From Bacteroidota bacterium (GTDB lineage: Bacteria; Bacteroidota; Bacteroidia; AKYH767-A; 2013-40CM-41-45): a stretch of DNA of 64,000 nt. Position numbers and translations under genes: made by a program. The stretch covers positions 58,474 through 122,473 of the forward strand of contig QQVM01000011.1 in NCBI GenBank assembly GCA_003389385.1. The letters are read 5' to 3'. Below the pieces are notes generated by a model. It made no database searches and was not told the DNA's origin. It was given only the letters and a program-made list of their open reading frames with translations. This document shows, one piece after another, positions 56,009 to 64,000 of the stretch; within the stretch, counting starts at the first letter, position 1, and the number at the start of each line of letters is the position of its first letter.

Positions 56009-56344
56009 ATGAGCGAAGATCTGACACTTAATGACTCACAGAAATTAGTTGATGAATGGATAAGGTCACATGGCGTGCGCTACTTCAATGAACTGACGAA
56101 CATGGCCATCCTGACAGAAGAAGTAGGAGAGGTGGCACGAATAATGGCAAGAAAATACGGTGAGCAGTCTGGGAAAAAAGATGAAATCGAATTTGCTCTG
56201 GCTGACGAATTGGCTGATGTGTATTTTGTGTTAGTTTGTATCGCGAATCAGACCGGGGTAAATCTTGAGGAGGCATTCAGAAAGAATATCGACAAAAAAA
56301 CAGCCCGGGATCATTCCAGGCATAAGGATAATCCCAAACTCTGA
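56009..56344 (+). CDS. MazG-like nucleotide pyrophosphohydrolase
   Basis: Small all-helical hydrolase of 111 residues that splits pyrophosphate from nucleoside triphosphates, probably a house-cleaning enzyme. The metal site is EEVGEVARIMARKYGEQ (ExxE) and ELADVYFVLVCIAN. It is the third gene of rsgA-dtd-mazG, with 2 bp after dtd. Confidence 0.93.
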   Translation: MSEDLTLNDSQKLVDEWIRSHGVRYFNELTNMAILTEEVGEVARIMARKYGEQSGKKDEIEFALADELADVYFVLVCIANQTGVNLEEAFRKNIDKKTARDHSRHKDNPKL

Positions 56345-56356
56345 GCTCGGGACTCA

Positions 56357-57076
56357 CTACTTTTTTTTCTTTTTCACTTCAGGGTCTTCGTGAAAGTAAT
56401 ATCTCAGATCCAGTGTCAGGTAACTTCCGTTCAGTTTCCTTTCGTTGAAATACACATCAGTGGTGCTTCTGCGGTACTCAGTTTTGTTCAGGTAAATAAA
56501 TTCGAAAGGTCTGTGATAAGTGAACCCTAAATAAATGTAACCACTCTTTTCCGTTCTCCATTCCCAACCAAGGTTGGCATGGATTGCCGGCTGAACTACA
56601 CGGTTTCGGAAAGATACCTGATTATAATTGGTATCAAGAACCTGAACAGCACTGGCAAACATGTCAATTCCGCTGCCCATGGCTGCGTTCATGTAGAGGA
56701 ATTCTCCGAGTCGTATGTATACAAGAAATGATACCGGAATCTCATAACCTATAATTCTGAAATCCCTGTCAATGTTATTGCTTCCGTCAACTATTTCAAG
56801 ATTGTATTTTCTTTTCACGTAGTTGATTCCTGATTCAAGCCCGACCAGGTCACTCAGTCCTCTGCGAATTGTCATTCCGCCGCTGAAGCCTGATTTAAGG
56901 CCGGTAATGAAAGTTACATCCCTGTCAATCCCGGTTTCTGAGCCGGTCCCTAAAAAAGAAACAGGAAATATTGGCTTATACTGAATGCCTACAGTAGTCA
57001 CATTCTTCTGAGCTTTGGACTCAGTGAAAAAGAAAAGACATACGGCAAGGAGTAAAAACGCTCTTTTCAGGAACAT
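56357..57076 (-). CDS. Outer-membrane beta-barrel protein (OMP_b-brl-like)
   Basis: A 239-residue exported protein. Signal peptide ends SKAQ (about residue 22). The rest is amphipathic strands with aromatic girdles (GFSGGMTIRRGLSDLVGLESGINYVKRKY, YIYLGFTYHRPFEFIYL, SYLTLDLRYYFHE) and a final lysine run KKKKK. Likely a small eight- to ten-stranded barrel. No substrate is implied. It converges on the MazG-like gene with 12 bp between. Confidence 0.8.
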   Translation of the reverse strand: MFLKRAFLLLAVCLFFFTESKAQKNVTTVGIQYKPIFPVSFLGTGSETGIDRDVTFITGLKSGFSGGMTIRRGLSDLVGLESGINYVKRKYNLEIVDGSNNIDRDFRIIGYEIPVSFLVYIRLGEFLYMNAAMGSGIDMFASAVQVLDTNYNQVSFRNRVVQPAIHANLGWEWRTEKSGYIYLGFTYHRPFEFIYLNKTEYRRSTTDVYFNERKLNGSYLTLDLRYYFHEDPEVKKKKK

Positions 57077-57105
57077 CTGAAAAATTATCCTTAATAAAAA
57101 CCTTG

Positions 57106-57858
57106 TCAGAGTGTTTTGATTTTATTGAGAAAGCTCATCAAGGCCACCCAATACTCCGGATTGTCTGATGAACTGGTCCAGAGTACTTTTGAACCATGAT
57201 CTCCTGCTGTTTTAGGAATGTATTGCACTTTGATCCTGCTGTTGACATCCCTTACAAGTTGAGTAACCTTATCAGCTTCGCTTTTTGAAGACGTAATGAA
57301 TACTGGTTTGGTGAGAGATGAAATGCTCTTTGAGACATAATCTTTATCCTTGAAATATTCACCGGGGCTAAATGCCGCCACAGCTTTTACTTTTTCGTTG
57401 TTGCAAGCTATTTTCAAAGCCAGTGAAGCGGAATAAGAACTTCCGAGAAGGATAATATTCTGATTATATCTTTCATGCAGATATTCAATAGCTGCGATGA
57501 TGTCTTGTTCGGCATCTTCGAAGGAAGGCTTCAGTCCCTTGCTCAAAGCATTTGACGCTGTCTCATTTTTAACATTGTTCACCTCATCACCGATCCTCTG
57601 ATCAATTGCCATGCAGTTAAAACCCAATTTATTCAAGCGCACAGCAGTCTCAAGAAATTCACCTCTTGAAAAACCGTTCTGGTGGCACAAGAGTACAATT
57701 GGATACGCTGTGTTCACCGGATACCAGTCGGCTGATATCATGACCTGATCTTTCGACGGGAATTGAACGGTTAGCTGAGCGTTCGCCTTTTGTGAAGACA
57801 TAAGAATGAAAATATGAAGAATTAAAATGGCGAATGAATGGTATGCAAGTCTTTTCAT
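57106..57858 (-). CDS. Alpha/beta hydrolase, dienelactone-hydrolase-like, exported
   Basis: A 250-residue exported alpha/beta-hydrolase. Signal peptide ends ANAQ (about residue 27). The nucleophile elbow is GSSYSAS (Ser in LLGSSYSASLALK). The acid and His parts are in SSKSEADKV and AGDHGSK near the end. It opens HQNGFSRGEFLETAVRLNKLGF, where a typical oxyanion glycine region sits. Possible esterase or peptidase; substrate unknown. Confidence 0.88.
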   Translation of the reverse strand: MKRLAYHSFAILILHIFILMSSQKANAQLTVQFPSKDQVMISADWYPVNTAYPIVLLCHQNGFSRGEFLETAVRLNKLGFNCMAIDQRIGDEVNNVKNETASNALSKGLKPSFEDAEQDIIAAIEYLHERYNQNIILLGSSYSASLALKIACNNEKVKAVAAFSPGEYFKDKDYVSKSISSLTKPVFITSSKSEADKVTQLVRDVNSRIKVQYIPKTAGDHGSKVLWTSSSDNPEYWVALMSFLNKIKTL

Positions 57859-58077
57859 GAGCAGATTTAATTTCGAAATATAGTAAATTAAGACAAAATC
57901 AAAATATTGGCAATGATGTTCATTGAGAAATTTATACGCTTTCTTATGGAATTATTACCAAGCTGACATCTGTAGGGTCTCCATCAGTTCAATATTGATA
58001 AACAGCATACGTTCTCCACTAACATGACATTGTTTAAAAGTACCTGCATCCCGCATCAGTGCTCAGTATCCGCAGGG

Positions 58078-58085
58078 TAACTTTG
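58078..58085 (+). promoter_or_regulatory. -7 box of the exbB-exbD-tonB-folC operon
   Basis: TAACTTTG fits TAnnTTTG exactly. Transcription would begin at about 58091-58093, which is after the first ATG of the exbB frame (58087). The usable start is therefore ATG 58108. No -33 TTTG is seen at the right distance. Confidence 0.45.
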
Positions 58086-58107
58086 CATGTTACCAAAGAA
58101 TTCTCAG

Positions 58108-58818
58108 ATGATAAACACAATTTTGCTGCAGATCAGCCAGTCCGGAACGGACACTGCCATGAACGCCATTAATGCAATCGCCGGGCCGGCTGAACAGAGT
58201 ATTTCCCTATGGGATATGGCCGAAAAAGGCGGACCAATCCTCATTCCGATTGCCATATTTTCCATCCTGGCCATTTACATCTTTTTCGAACGGCTTTTCA
58301 CTATTCGCCGTTTCTCGAAAATTGACATGAATTTCATGCATCAGATACGGGATCATGTGCATTCAGGAAATGTGGAATCAGCTAAAATGCTTTGCCAGAA
58401 AACAGACAGTCCGGTAAGCAGGATGATTGAGAAAGGTATCATGCGTTTAGGAAAACCAGTTAAGGAAATTGAAGGCGCGATTGAGAATGTTGGCAAGCTG
58501 GAAATTTATAAAATGGAAAAAAACCTGAATATCCTTGGAACAATAGCGGGTATAGCTCCGATGTTCGGTTTTCTTGGTACCATATTCGGAGTAATCAAAA
58601 TATTTTACATGATTTCTGCGCAGAACAGCTTGGAAATTAATACTATTTCAGGCGGACTTTACGTAAAGATGATTTCCAGCGCAGCAGGTCTTCTGGTTGG
58701 AATGGTTGCATATGCATGTTACCATTACCTGGTTCACCTTATCGACAGGATCATCAACAAAATGGAAATTAACGCAGTTGAATTCATCGATCTGCTGGAA
58801 GAACCGGTCAAGAACTGA
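58108..58818 (+). CDS. exbB: MotA/TolQ/ExbB proton channel protein
   Basis: Inner-membrane component (236 residues) that, with ExbD, uses the proton gradient to drive TonB. Three transmembrane helices: about 40-62, 150-175 (TIAGIAPMFGFLGTIFGVI) and 190-215 (KMISSAAGLLVGMVAYACYHYL). Conserved loops are LNILGTIAGIAPMFGFLGT and GLYVKMISSAAGLLVGM. An upstream ATG at 58087 adds seven residues but lies before the predicted transcript start. ExbD follows 35 bp later. Confidence 0.94.
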   Translation: MINTILLQISQSGTDTAMNAINAIAGPAEQSISLWDMAEKGGPILIPIAIFSILAIYIFFERLFTIRRFSKIDMNFMHQIRDHVHSGNVESAKMLCQKTDSPVSRMIEKGIMRLGKPVKEIEGAIENVGKLEIYKMEKNLNILGTIAGIAPMFGFLGTIFGVIKIFYMISAQNSLEINTISGGLYVKMISSAAGLLVGMVAYACYHYLVHLIDRIINKMEINAVEFIDLLEEPVKN

Positions 58819-58853
58819 TTAGTCAGAGTAGTTCACATTAAGAATCAGGTAAA

Positions 58854-59255
58854 ATGAAATTAAAAAGAAGAACAAGAGTAGTTGGAGAAATATATACGGC
58901 ATCGTTGAACGATATCATGTTCTTCCTCCTGTTATTTTTTCTCATCACCTCTACGCTCGCTACACCGAATGTGCTTAAGCTATTGTTGCCATCAGCAAAA
59001 AGCAGCAGCCAGTCGGTCAAGCATCCGCTCACTATTTCTGTGACTTCTGATTTACAATATGCTATCAACAATACATCAGTTCCTCAGGAACAGCTGGAGG
59101 AAATATTGAGAGCAAGTATCCAGGGGCAGACCGATCCGACAGCTCTTCTTAAAGTTGACAAGTCTGTACAGGTTCAAAACCTGGTAGATCTGCTTGATGT
59201 CGGGAACAGGTTACGAATCAAGATGGTCCTTGCGACCCAGACATCCAAGCAATAA
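58854..59255 (+). CDS. exbD: ExbD/TolR family biopolymer transport protein
   Basis: A 133-residue partner of ExbB with one membrane helix (about 18-40, LNDIMFFLLLFFLITSTLA). The Asp in SLNDIMF corresponds to the proton-carrying Asp of the family. The rest is a periplasmic domain (EEILRASIQGQTDPTALLKVDKSVQVQ). It starts 35 bp after exbB and ends 5 bp before tonB. Confidence 0.95.
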   Translation: MKLKRRTRVVGEIYTASLNDIMFFLLLFFLITSTLATPNVLKLLLPSAKSSSQSVKHPLTISVTSDLQYAINNTSVPQEQLEEILRASIQGQTDPTALLKVDKSVQVQNLVDLLDVGNRLRIKMVLATQTSKQ

Positions 59256-59260
59256 GAAAA

Positions 59261-60124
59261 ATGGACGCAAACATCCGTTCACGGTCTATCATCATATCCG
59301 TTGCTGTGCATGCGGCAATTTTTCTCATCCTCCTGTTCGCGGTTATGAAGACCAGCATCCCTCCTTTTCCTGAATCAGGTGGAGGAGGGGGTGTGTTGGT
59401 GAACATTGGTTACATGGACATGGCAGCCGGTGATATTCAACCCATGTCTGACAATAATATTTTCGAACCAATACCCCTCAAAACTAGTGCTGCAAACAGT
59501 GAAGAAAACTTCGCTACTCAGGACCTTGAGGATGCTCCCATTTCCCGGCCCAACAAACCCGAGAAGAAAAATGAAGTGAAAAAAGTAATCACTGATGTAA
59601 CTCCCGCTAAAACCGAACAGAAGAAGACCGAGCCGGTAAGAACAGCTGATGCTCGTTCATTATATCCGGGTAAAACCAATAACAGCCGGTCACAAGGTAC
59701 AGGAACAGGAGTCGGAGACCAGGGTGATCCACTTGGAGATCCGAATTCACTTTACACCGGAAGAAACGGAAGTGGAGGTGGTTCCGGAGGGGGAAGCGGA
59801 ACCGGTACAGGAATCGGCGAAGGACCAGGTTCCGGAGCGGGCAGAGGAGGAGGAGTCTCTTTTGATCTGAGAGGCAGGGAAATGATTCGCAAGCCACAGA
59901 TTAATGACAGATCGCAGGAGACCGGAAAAGTGGTAGTGGAGATTACTGTGAATAAAGACGGTAATGTTGTTACAGCCGTACCCGGTGGCCGTGGCTCAAC
60001 CACAACTTCCTCATACCTGAACGAGCTGGCCAAGGAAGCTGCGATGAAAGCGAAGTTTAATCCCAGCCCTGAAGGTGCCGACATACAAAAAGGTACAATC
60101 ACCTTTATTTTTGTAGTGCAGTGA
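59261..60124 (+). CDS. tonB: TonB-like energy transducer
   Basis: A 287-residue protein with one N-terminal membrane helix (about 8-30, IISVAVHAAIFLILLFAVM). A periplasmic linker (about 60-200) rich in Pro, Lys, Gly and Ser follows, including a Gly/Ser-rich run (GGGSGGGSGTGTGIG), then a C-terminal TonB-like domain (GKVVVEITVNKDGNVVTAVPG, EAAMKAKFNPSPEG). Spacing of 5 bp after exbD makes the three a functional set for outer-membrane import. Confidence 0.93.
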   Translation: MDANIRSRSIIISVAVHAAIFLILLFAVMKTSIPPFPESGGGGGVLVNIGYMDMAAGDIQPMSDNNIFEPIPLKTSAANSEENFATQDLEDAPISRPNKPEKKNEVKKVITDVTPAKTEQKKTEPVRTADARSLYPGKTNNSRSQGTGTGVGDQGDPLGDPNSLYTGRNGSGGGSGGGSGTGTGIGEGPGSGAGRGGGVSFDLRGREMIRKPQINDRSQETGKVVVEITVNKDGNVVTAVPGGRGSTTTSSYLNELAKEAAMKAKFNPSPEGADIQKGTITFIFVVQ

Positions 60125-60196
60125 TTTTACTTGCCGAAACAGAAATTTTCTGCCGGAGGAATAATTTTTTTTCAATCTTGTGAATGCATTTCACAA

Positions 60197-61480
60197 ATGA
60201 ATTACTCCGAAACGATCAGATATTTGTTTGATTCATTGCCAATGTTCCACAGGATCGGTGCAGCTGCTTACAAAGCGGATCTTTCAAATATTCTCCGGCT
60301 CTGCGAATTGTTAAATCATCCTGAAAGCAAGTTTCGTTCTGTTCATGTTGCTGGAACAAATGGGAAAGGATCGGTTTCCTCCATGCTTGCATCTGTTTTC
60401 ACAGCAGCAGGATATAAGACCGGACTTTTCACCTCTCCGCATCTAAAAGATTTCAGGGAAAGAATCAGGATTAATGGTGAAATGATACCTGAAGAAAAAG
60501 TGATCAGATTTGTTGAAGATAATCGTGCCTCATTTGAAGAAATTAAACCTTCCTTTTTCGAGTGGTCCACGGCGCTCGCTTTTTCTCATTTTGCAGAGGA
60601 AGGAGTGGACATGGCGATTATCGAAACAGGTATGGGCGGACGTCTTGATTCTACGAATGTCATTATTCCTGAGTTGTCTGTCATTACCAACATTGGCTGG
60701 GATCATATGCAATTTCTTGGTGATTCACTGGAGAAAATAGCAAGAGAAAAGGCCGGAATAATTAAAAAAGGTGTTCCGGTTATTATTGGTGAAAAGCACG
60801 ATGAAACCAAGGATGTCTTTTGTGAAGTCGCAGATTCCTTAAGCAGTCCTCTTGCATTTGCCTCTGAAATCTGGGCAGTAAAAATTGTTTCTGTTTCAGA
60901 TTATCTGGAATTGGATGTCTTTTGGAATGAAAAGACAGAGTACCATGCATTGAAACTTGAGCTTAAAGGAAATTATCAATTGAAGAACATTCTAAGCCTG
61001 ATGCAGGCAATTGATCAGTTAAAGCATGCAGGTTATAAGCTGGAAGAAAAACATATTCGGGACGGATTGATGAATGTTCGAAAGTACAGCGGGCTGCAGG
61101 GGAGATGGCAGATTCTAAATCACAAACCGCTGATTATTGCAGATACTGCGCATAATAAACCTGGTCTTGAAATGGTGCTGAATCAGATCATGAATACAGA
61201 TCACGACAAGCTGCACATAGTTCTGGGAATGGTTCAGGATAAAGACGTGGTAGGGATAATGAGGATGTTTCCAAAAAAGGCTAATTATTATTTTTGTCAT
61301 CCACAAATTCCACGCGCATTGAATGCAAAAGATCTAGCGAATCATGCGCAGAATGAAGGCTTGTCAGGAATAGTTTACTCATCAGTCAGAGACGCACTTC
61401 AAGCAGCTAAGGAAAGAGCAGGGAAAAATGATTTGATTTTTATAGGAGGAAGTACCTTCGTTGTAGCAGAAGCGATTTAA
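60197..61480 (+). CDS. folC: Folylpolyglutamate/dihydrofolate synthase FolC
   Basis: Mur-ligase-fold enzyme adding glutamate to folates (and to dihydropteroate). The ATP loop is VAGTNGKGSVSSMLAS. Other family blocks are GLFTSPHLKDFRERIRING, ETGMGGRLDSTNVI, LGMVQDKDV and GSTFVVAEAI. The frame opens with TTG at 60131, but ATG 60197 (MNYSETIRYLFDSLPMF) gives the expected N-terminus (427 residues). It lies 72 bp after tonB on the same strand and may share its transcript. Confidence 0.95.
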   Translation: MNYSETIRYLFDSLPMFHRIGAAAYKADLSNILRLCELLNHPESKFRSVHVAGTNGKGSVSSMLASVFTAAGYKTGLFTSPHLKDFRERIRINGEMIPEEKVIRFVEDNRASFEEIKPSFFEWSTALAFSHFAEEGVDMAIIETGMGGRLDSTNVIIPELSVITNIGWDHMQFLGDSLEKIAREKAGIIKKGVPVIIGEKHDETKDVFCEVADSLSSPLAFASEIWAVKIVSVSDYLELDVFWNEKTEYHALKLELKGNYQLKNILSLMQAIDQLKHAGYKLEEKHIRDGLMNVRKYSGLQGRWQILNHKPLIIADTAHNKPGLEMVLNQIMNTDHDKLHIVLGMVQDKDVVGIMRMFPKKANYYFCHPQIPRALNAKDLANHAQNEGLSGIVYSSVRDALQAAKERAGKNDLIFIGGSTFVVAEAI

Positions 61481-61492
61481 ATCAAACCGAAC

Positions 61493-62548
61493 TTATTTCA
61501 TTTGTTGCTGAAGGCGTTTTTCTTCTTCAATTCTGCTCTGAATGATGGGCACATATTCTCTTCCAAGTTTATTACCGTATTTTGTATAAGCTTCCTGTGC
61601 CCAGTGAAGTGCGGTTCCGTATTCTCCGATTACTTCGTTAGCGACTGCTATATTATAAGCTAACCTGCCCGCGTCTTTTTCATTAGCAGATGAAAGCCCT
61701 TTTTTCCAAACATCAATCGCTTCCTTCCACTGGGCTACATCCGCAAATCGAGATCCCTGAGCAACATCCGGACTGTCTTTGCCTTTTGAATAGAAATCTC
61801 TGGAAATACGAACCGGCATAGGGGAGATTTTATATGCATATGCGTCACCGACCATTCCTGCAAGCTGTTTGTTGGCAGCTGATTTTGTAATCAGCACACG
61901 AAGTGCGTCTGAAGGATTCGTACCTGCAGCTTCCCAGCTGTTGGAACGGTCGACAAATTGCTGATCAACAATTTGCCTGTCTTTAGGATAATAAGTTCGA
62001 ATTCCCATTTTGATTTTACCTACTCCCTGAGCGTAGTATTCTGTGTATTCCACTTCTTTCTTTTCCTTGCCTTCACCTACGTGTTTTTTCTTTATGCGGG
62101 AACCGTTTGTAATAATAAAATTGCTGTCAAACACTTCCAACGCAACCACAGCTTCCGCCTGATACTTTGCGCATAGTTGTTCTATCACATTCCACTTCAA
62201 AGCCTCAGGAAACACAGCTGTCACATTGTTGCCAATTAGCCTGTCGGGATGGATTTTCACATTGTATCTCGGAGACATATCAAGTTTTCCTTTCAGCCTC
62301 ATCATAGCTTCCTGAGCAGCAATACGGTCATCGGCGGGCATTTCACCGGTCAGAATACCTTCCAGAATATTTACCATTTCATTACTGAATTTAGTTCTGT
62401 CAACCAGAAGAAGAGTATTGACATCTGGAGGCATCGTTATCTCAGCAGGTTGAGTGATGTTGAAAGAGACCGATTTGGAAGGACCGCAGGAATGCATCAT
62501 CAAAACTGATACTGCAATAGCGGAGAGGAATATTAATTTATTCATCAT
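61493..62548 (-). CDS. DUF6340-like lipoprotein
   Basis: A 351-residue lipoprotein; lipobox MHSC with Cys21 as the lipid site. The body resembles the DUF6340 family of Bacteroidota: NTLLLVDRTKFSNEMVNILEGILTGE at the front, VVALEVFDSNFIITNGSRIKKK in the middle, and a C-terminal TPR-like helical part (AYNIAVANEVIGEYGTALHWAQEAYTKYG). Function unknown. The protein sits at the outer membrane, probably facing the periplasm. It converges on folC with 12 bp between stops. Confidence 0.87.
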   Translation of the reverse strand: MMNKLIFLSAIAVSVLMMHSCGPSKSVSFNITQPAEITMPPDVNTLLLVDRTKFSNEMVNILEGILTGEMPADDRIAAQEAMMRLKGKLDMSPRYNVKIHPDRLIGNNVTAVFPEALKWNVIEQLCAKYQAEAVVALEVFDSNFIITNGSRIKKKHVGEGKEKKEVEYTEYYAQGVGKIKMGIRTYYPKDRQIVDQQFVDRSNSWEAAGTNPSDALRVLITKSAANKQLAGMVGDAYAYKISPMPVRISRDFYSKGKDSPDVAQGSRFADVAQWKEAIDVWKKGLSSANEKDAGRLAYNIAVANEVIGEYGTALHWAQEAYTKYGNKLGREYVPIIQSRIEEEKRLQQQMK

Positions 62549-62635
62549 GGAATGCGATATTAACTTTGTGTTTTATTGTATGAGTTGAAACTTAAGCGAC
62601 ACCAGGTTTGTCAAATATCATACCTTTCTTTGAGA

Positions 62636-63355
62636 TTAAAGTTTCGACGAAATTCCTGCAGCTGATTCCATGGCTAGACGGAACATGTTTTCCAGGCTTT
62701 TTTCTCTCTGCTCTGCGGACATGCTGTGGCTAGTGCCAATCACGTCTGAAATGGTAAGAATACATCCTGCCATCTTTTTCAGGTACAAGGCATTAGCGAA
62801 CAAGGCAAAGGACTCCATCTCAACTGCCAGGCAATTGTTTTTGCCTGCAATTTCAGGCAATGCAGGATTACTGCGGTAAAACACATCGCTGCTGTGGATG
62901 TTCACAGTTTTCATATCCATACCAAGTTTTGCTGATGTATTATTGATTTCGCTGAAGGCAATACCCTGATGAAGAAAATTATCCTCTTTATACCCGAAGG
63001 CGCATTCAGCATAAGTGGATTCACTGTATGCTTTTTCGACGTTCAGCAGGTCATAGAGTTTTAATTCCTTCGCATAGGCCCCAGCTGTGCCAATGCGGAT
63101 GATGCAGTCTACATTGTACTCAGCATATAACTCGAAAGAATAAATGCCGATGGATGGGCATCCCATTCCGCTGGCACCGACACTAATGCTATAACCATTG
63201 TATGAGCCTGTATACATGAATGCATTACGGGTAGTGCTGACCAGCTTAGGATTTTCAAGATATTTTTCTGCAATGTGTTTTGCCCTCAAGGGGTCTCCCG
63301 GCATTAATACCACTTTGGCAATTTCTCCGGCTTTGGCGCTGATGTGTACGCTCAT
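62636..63355 (-). CDS. deoD: Purine-nucleoside phosphorylase DeoD
   Basis: Phosphorolyses purine nucleosides to the base and ribose 1-phosphate. Length 239 is usual for hexameric DeoD. Signatures are MSVHISAKAGEIAKVVLMPGDPLRAKHIAE, GMGCPSIGIYSFELY, IRIGTAGAY and the purine-site region AVEMESFALFANA plus SDVIGTSHSMSAEQRE. It is a single gene. Confidence 0.96.
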   Translation of the reverse strand: MSVHISAKAGEIAKVVLMPGDPLRAKHIAEKYLENPKLVSTTRNAFMYTGSYNGYSISVGASGMGCPSIGIYSFELYAEYNVDCIIRIGTAGAYAKELKLYDLLNVEKAYSESTYAECAFGYKEDNFLHQGIAFSEINNTSAKLGMDMKTVNIHSSDVFYRSNPALPEIAGKNNCLAVEMESFALFANALYLKKMAGCILTISDVIGTSHSMSAEQREKSLENMFRLAMESAAGISSKL

Positions 63356-63463
63356 TCCTGACTTATTGGATTTGATGTAAAATTAAAAATGAATTTTCTG
63401 TAAGTATAAATAAAAATTATCATAAAGGAGTTTGACTTGACTACTGTTATTGATATAGGTGTA

Positions 63464-64000
<537 letters not shown>

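Overview
The window is bacterial chromosome from a member of the Bacteroidota. The evidence is the complete type IX secretion/gliding core gldK-gldL-gldM-gldN with a PorP/SprF protein next to it, a GldA-type ABC ATPase, a cargo protein with a C-terminal type IX sorting domain, an FtsZ with the long tail and terminal peptide usual in this phylum, and several TAnnTTTG promoter boxes, the form used by the Bacteroidota primary sigma factor. I cannot place the genus. Most of the window is housekeeping DNA with few mobile sequences. There is no rRNA, CRISPR array, prophage or insertion sequence with a transposase.

Layout. 1-7.3 kb: end of a probable ftsA, ftsZ, a YqeY protein, a cold-shock protein with a good promoter, DoxX, and a translationally coupled ROK kinase / GH20 hexosaminidase pair (amino-sugar use). 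7.3-14.7 kb, minus strand: groES-groEL, and a tightly packed miaB / sigma-54-type activator / lptE / TPR protein / secG operon. 15.1-25 kb, plus strand: topA, a degenerate ureohydrolase, sprF/porP, gldK, gldL, gldM, gldN. 25.1-31.2 kb: a PAS-only protein, tRNA-Arg(CCG), der, a type IX cargo gene lying between two inverted copies of a palindromic 48-bp-repeat element, initiator tRNA-fMet, and a broken partial copy of that tRNA. 31.3-39 kb: era with a penicillin-acylase-like hydrolase, a TlpA-type thioredoxin, a Rieske/flavin-reductase fusion, and a POT peptide transporter. 39-44.3 kb: a minus-strand cluster of three MscS channels, one voltage-gated-type cation channel and an outer-membrane protein. 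44.4-52.3 kb: a GNAT/nitrilase fusion, an AraC regulator, a cation/proton antiporter, an arsenic operon arsR-arsM-arsC-aquaporin with a palindromic operator, and metK behind a probable SAM-II-class riboswitch. 52.4-63.4 kb: a secreted repeat protein, gldA, rsgA-dtd-MazG-like, an outer-membrane protein, an alpha/beta hydrolase, exbB-exbD-tonB-folC, a DUF6340-like lipoprotein and deoD. 63.4-64 kb: two tandem GIY-YIG nuclease genes separated by a 3' tRNA half and a hairpin.

How the genes fit together. GldL/GldM form the proton-driven motor, GldK/GldN the periplasmic ring, PorP/SprF an outer-membrane partner, and the cargo at 29-30.5 kb is a likely substrate. ExbB/ExbD/TonB energise outer-membrane import. 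MetK makes the SAM that ArsM needs. In the arsenic operon arsenate would be reduced by ArsC and arsenite either methylated by ArsM or released through the aquaporin, because no ArsB or Acr3 pump is present here. The least explained DNA is the GIY-YIG/tRNA-half cassette at the right edge and the paired inverted elements around 28.7-30.95 kb.
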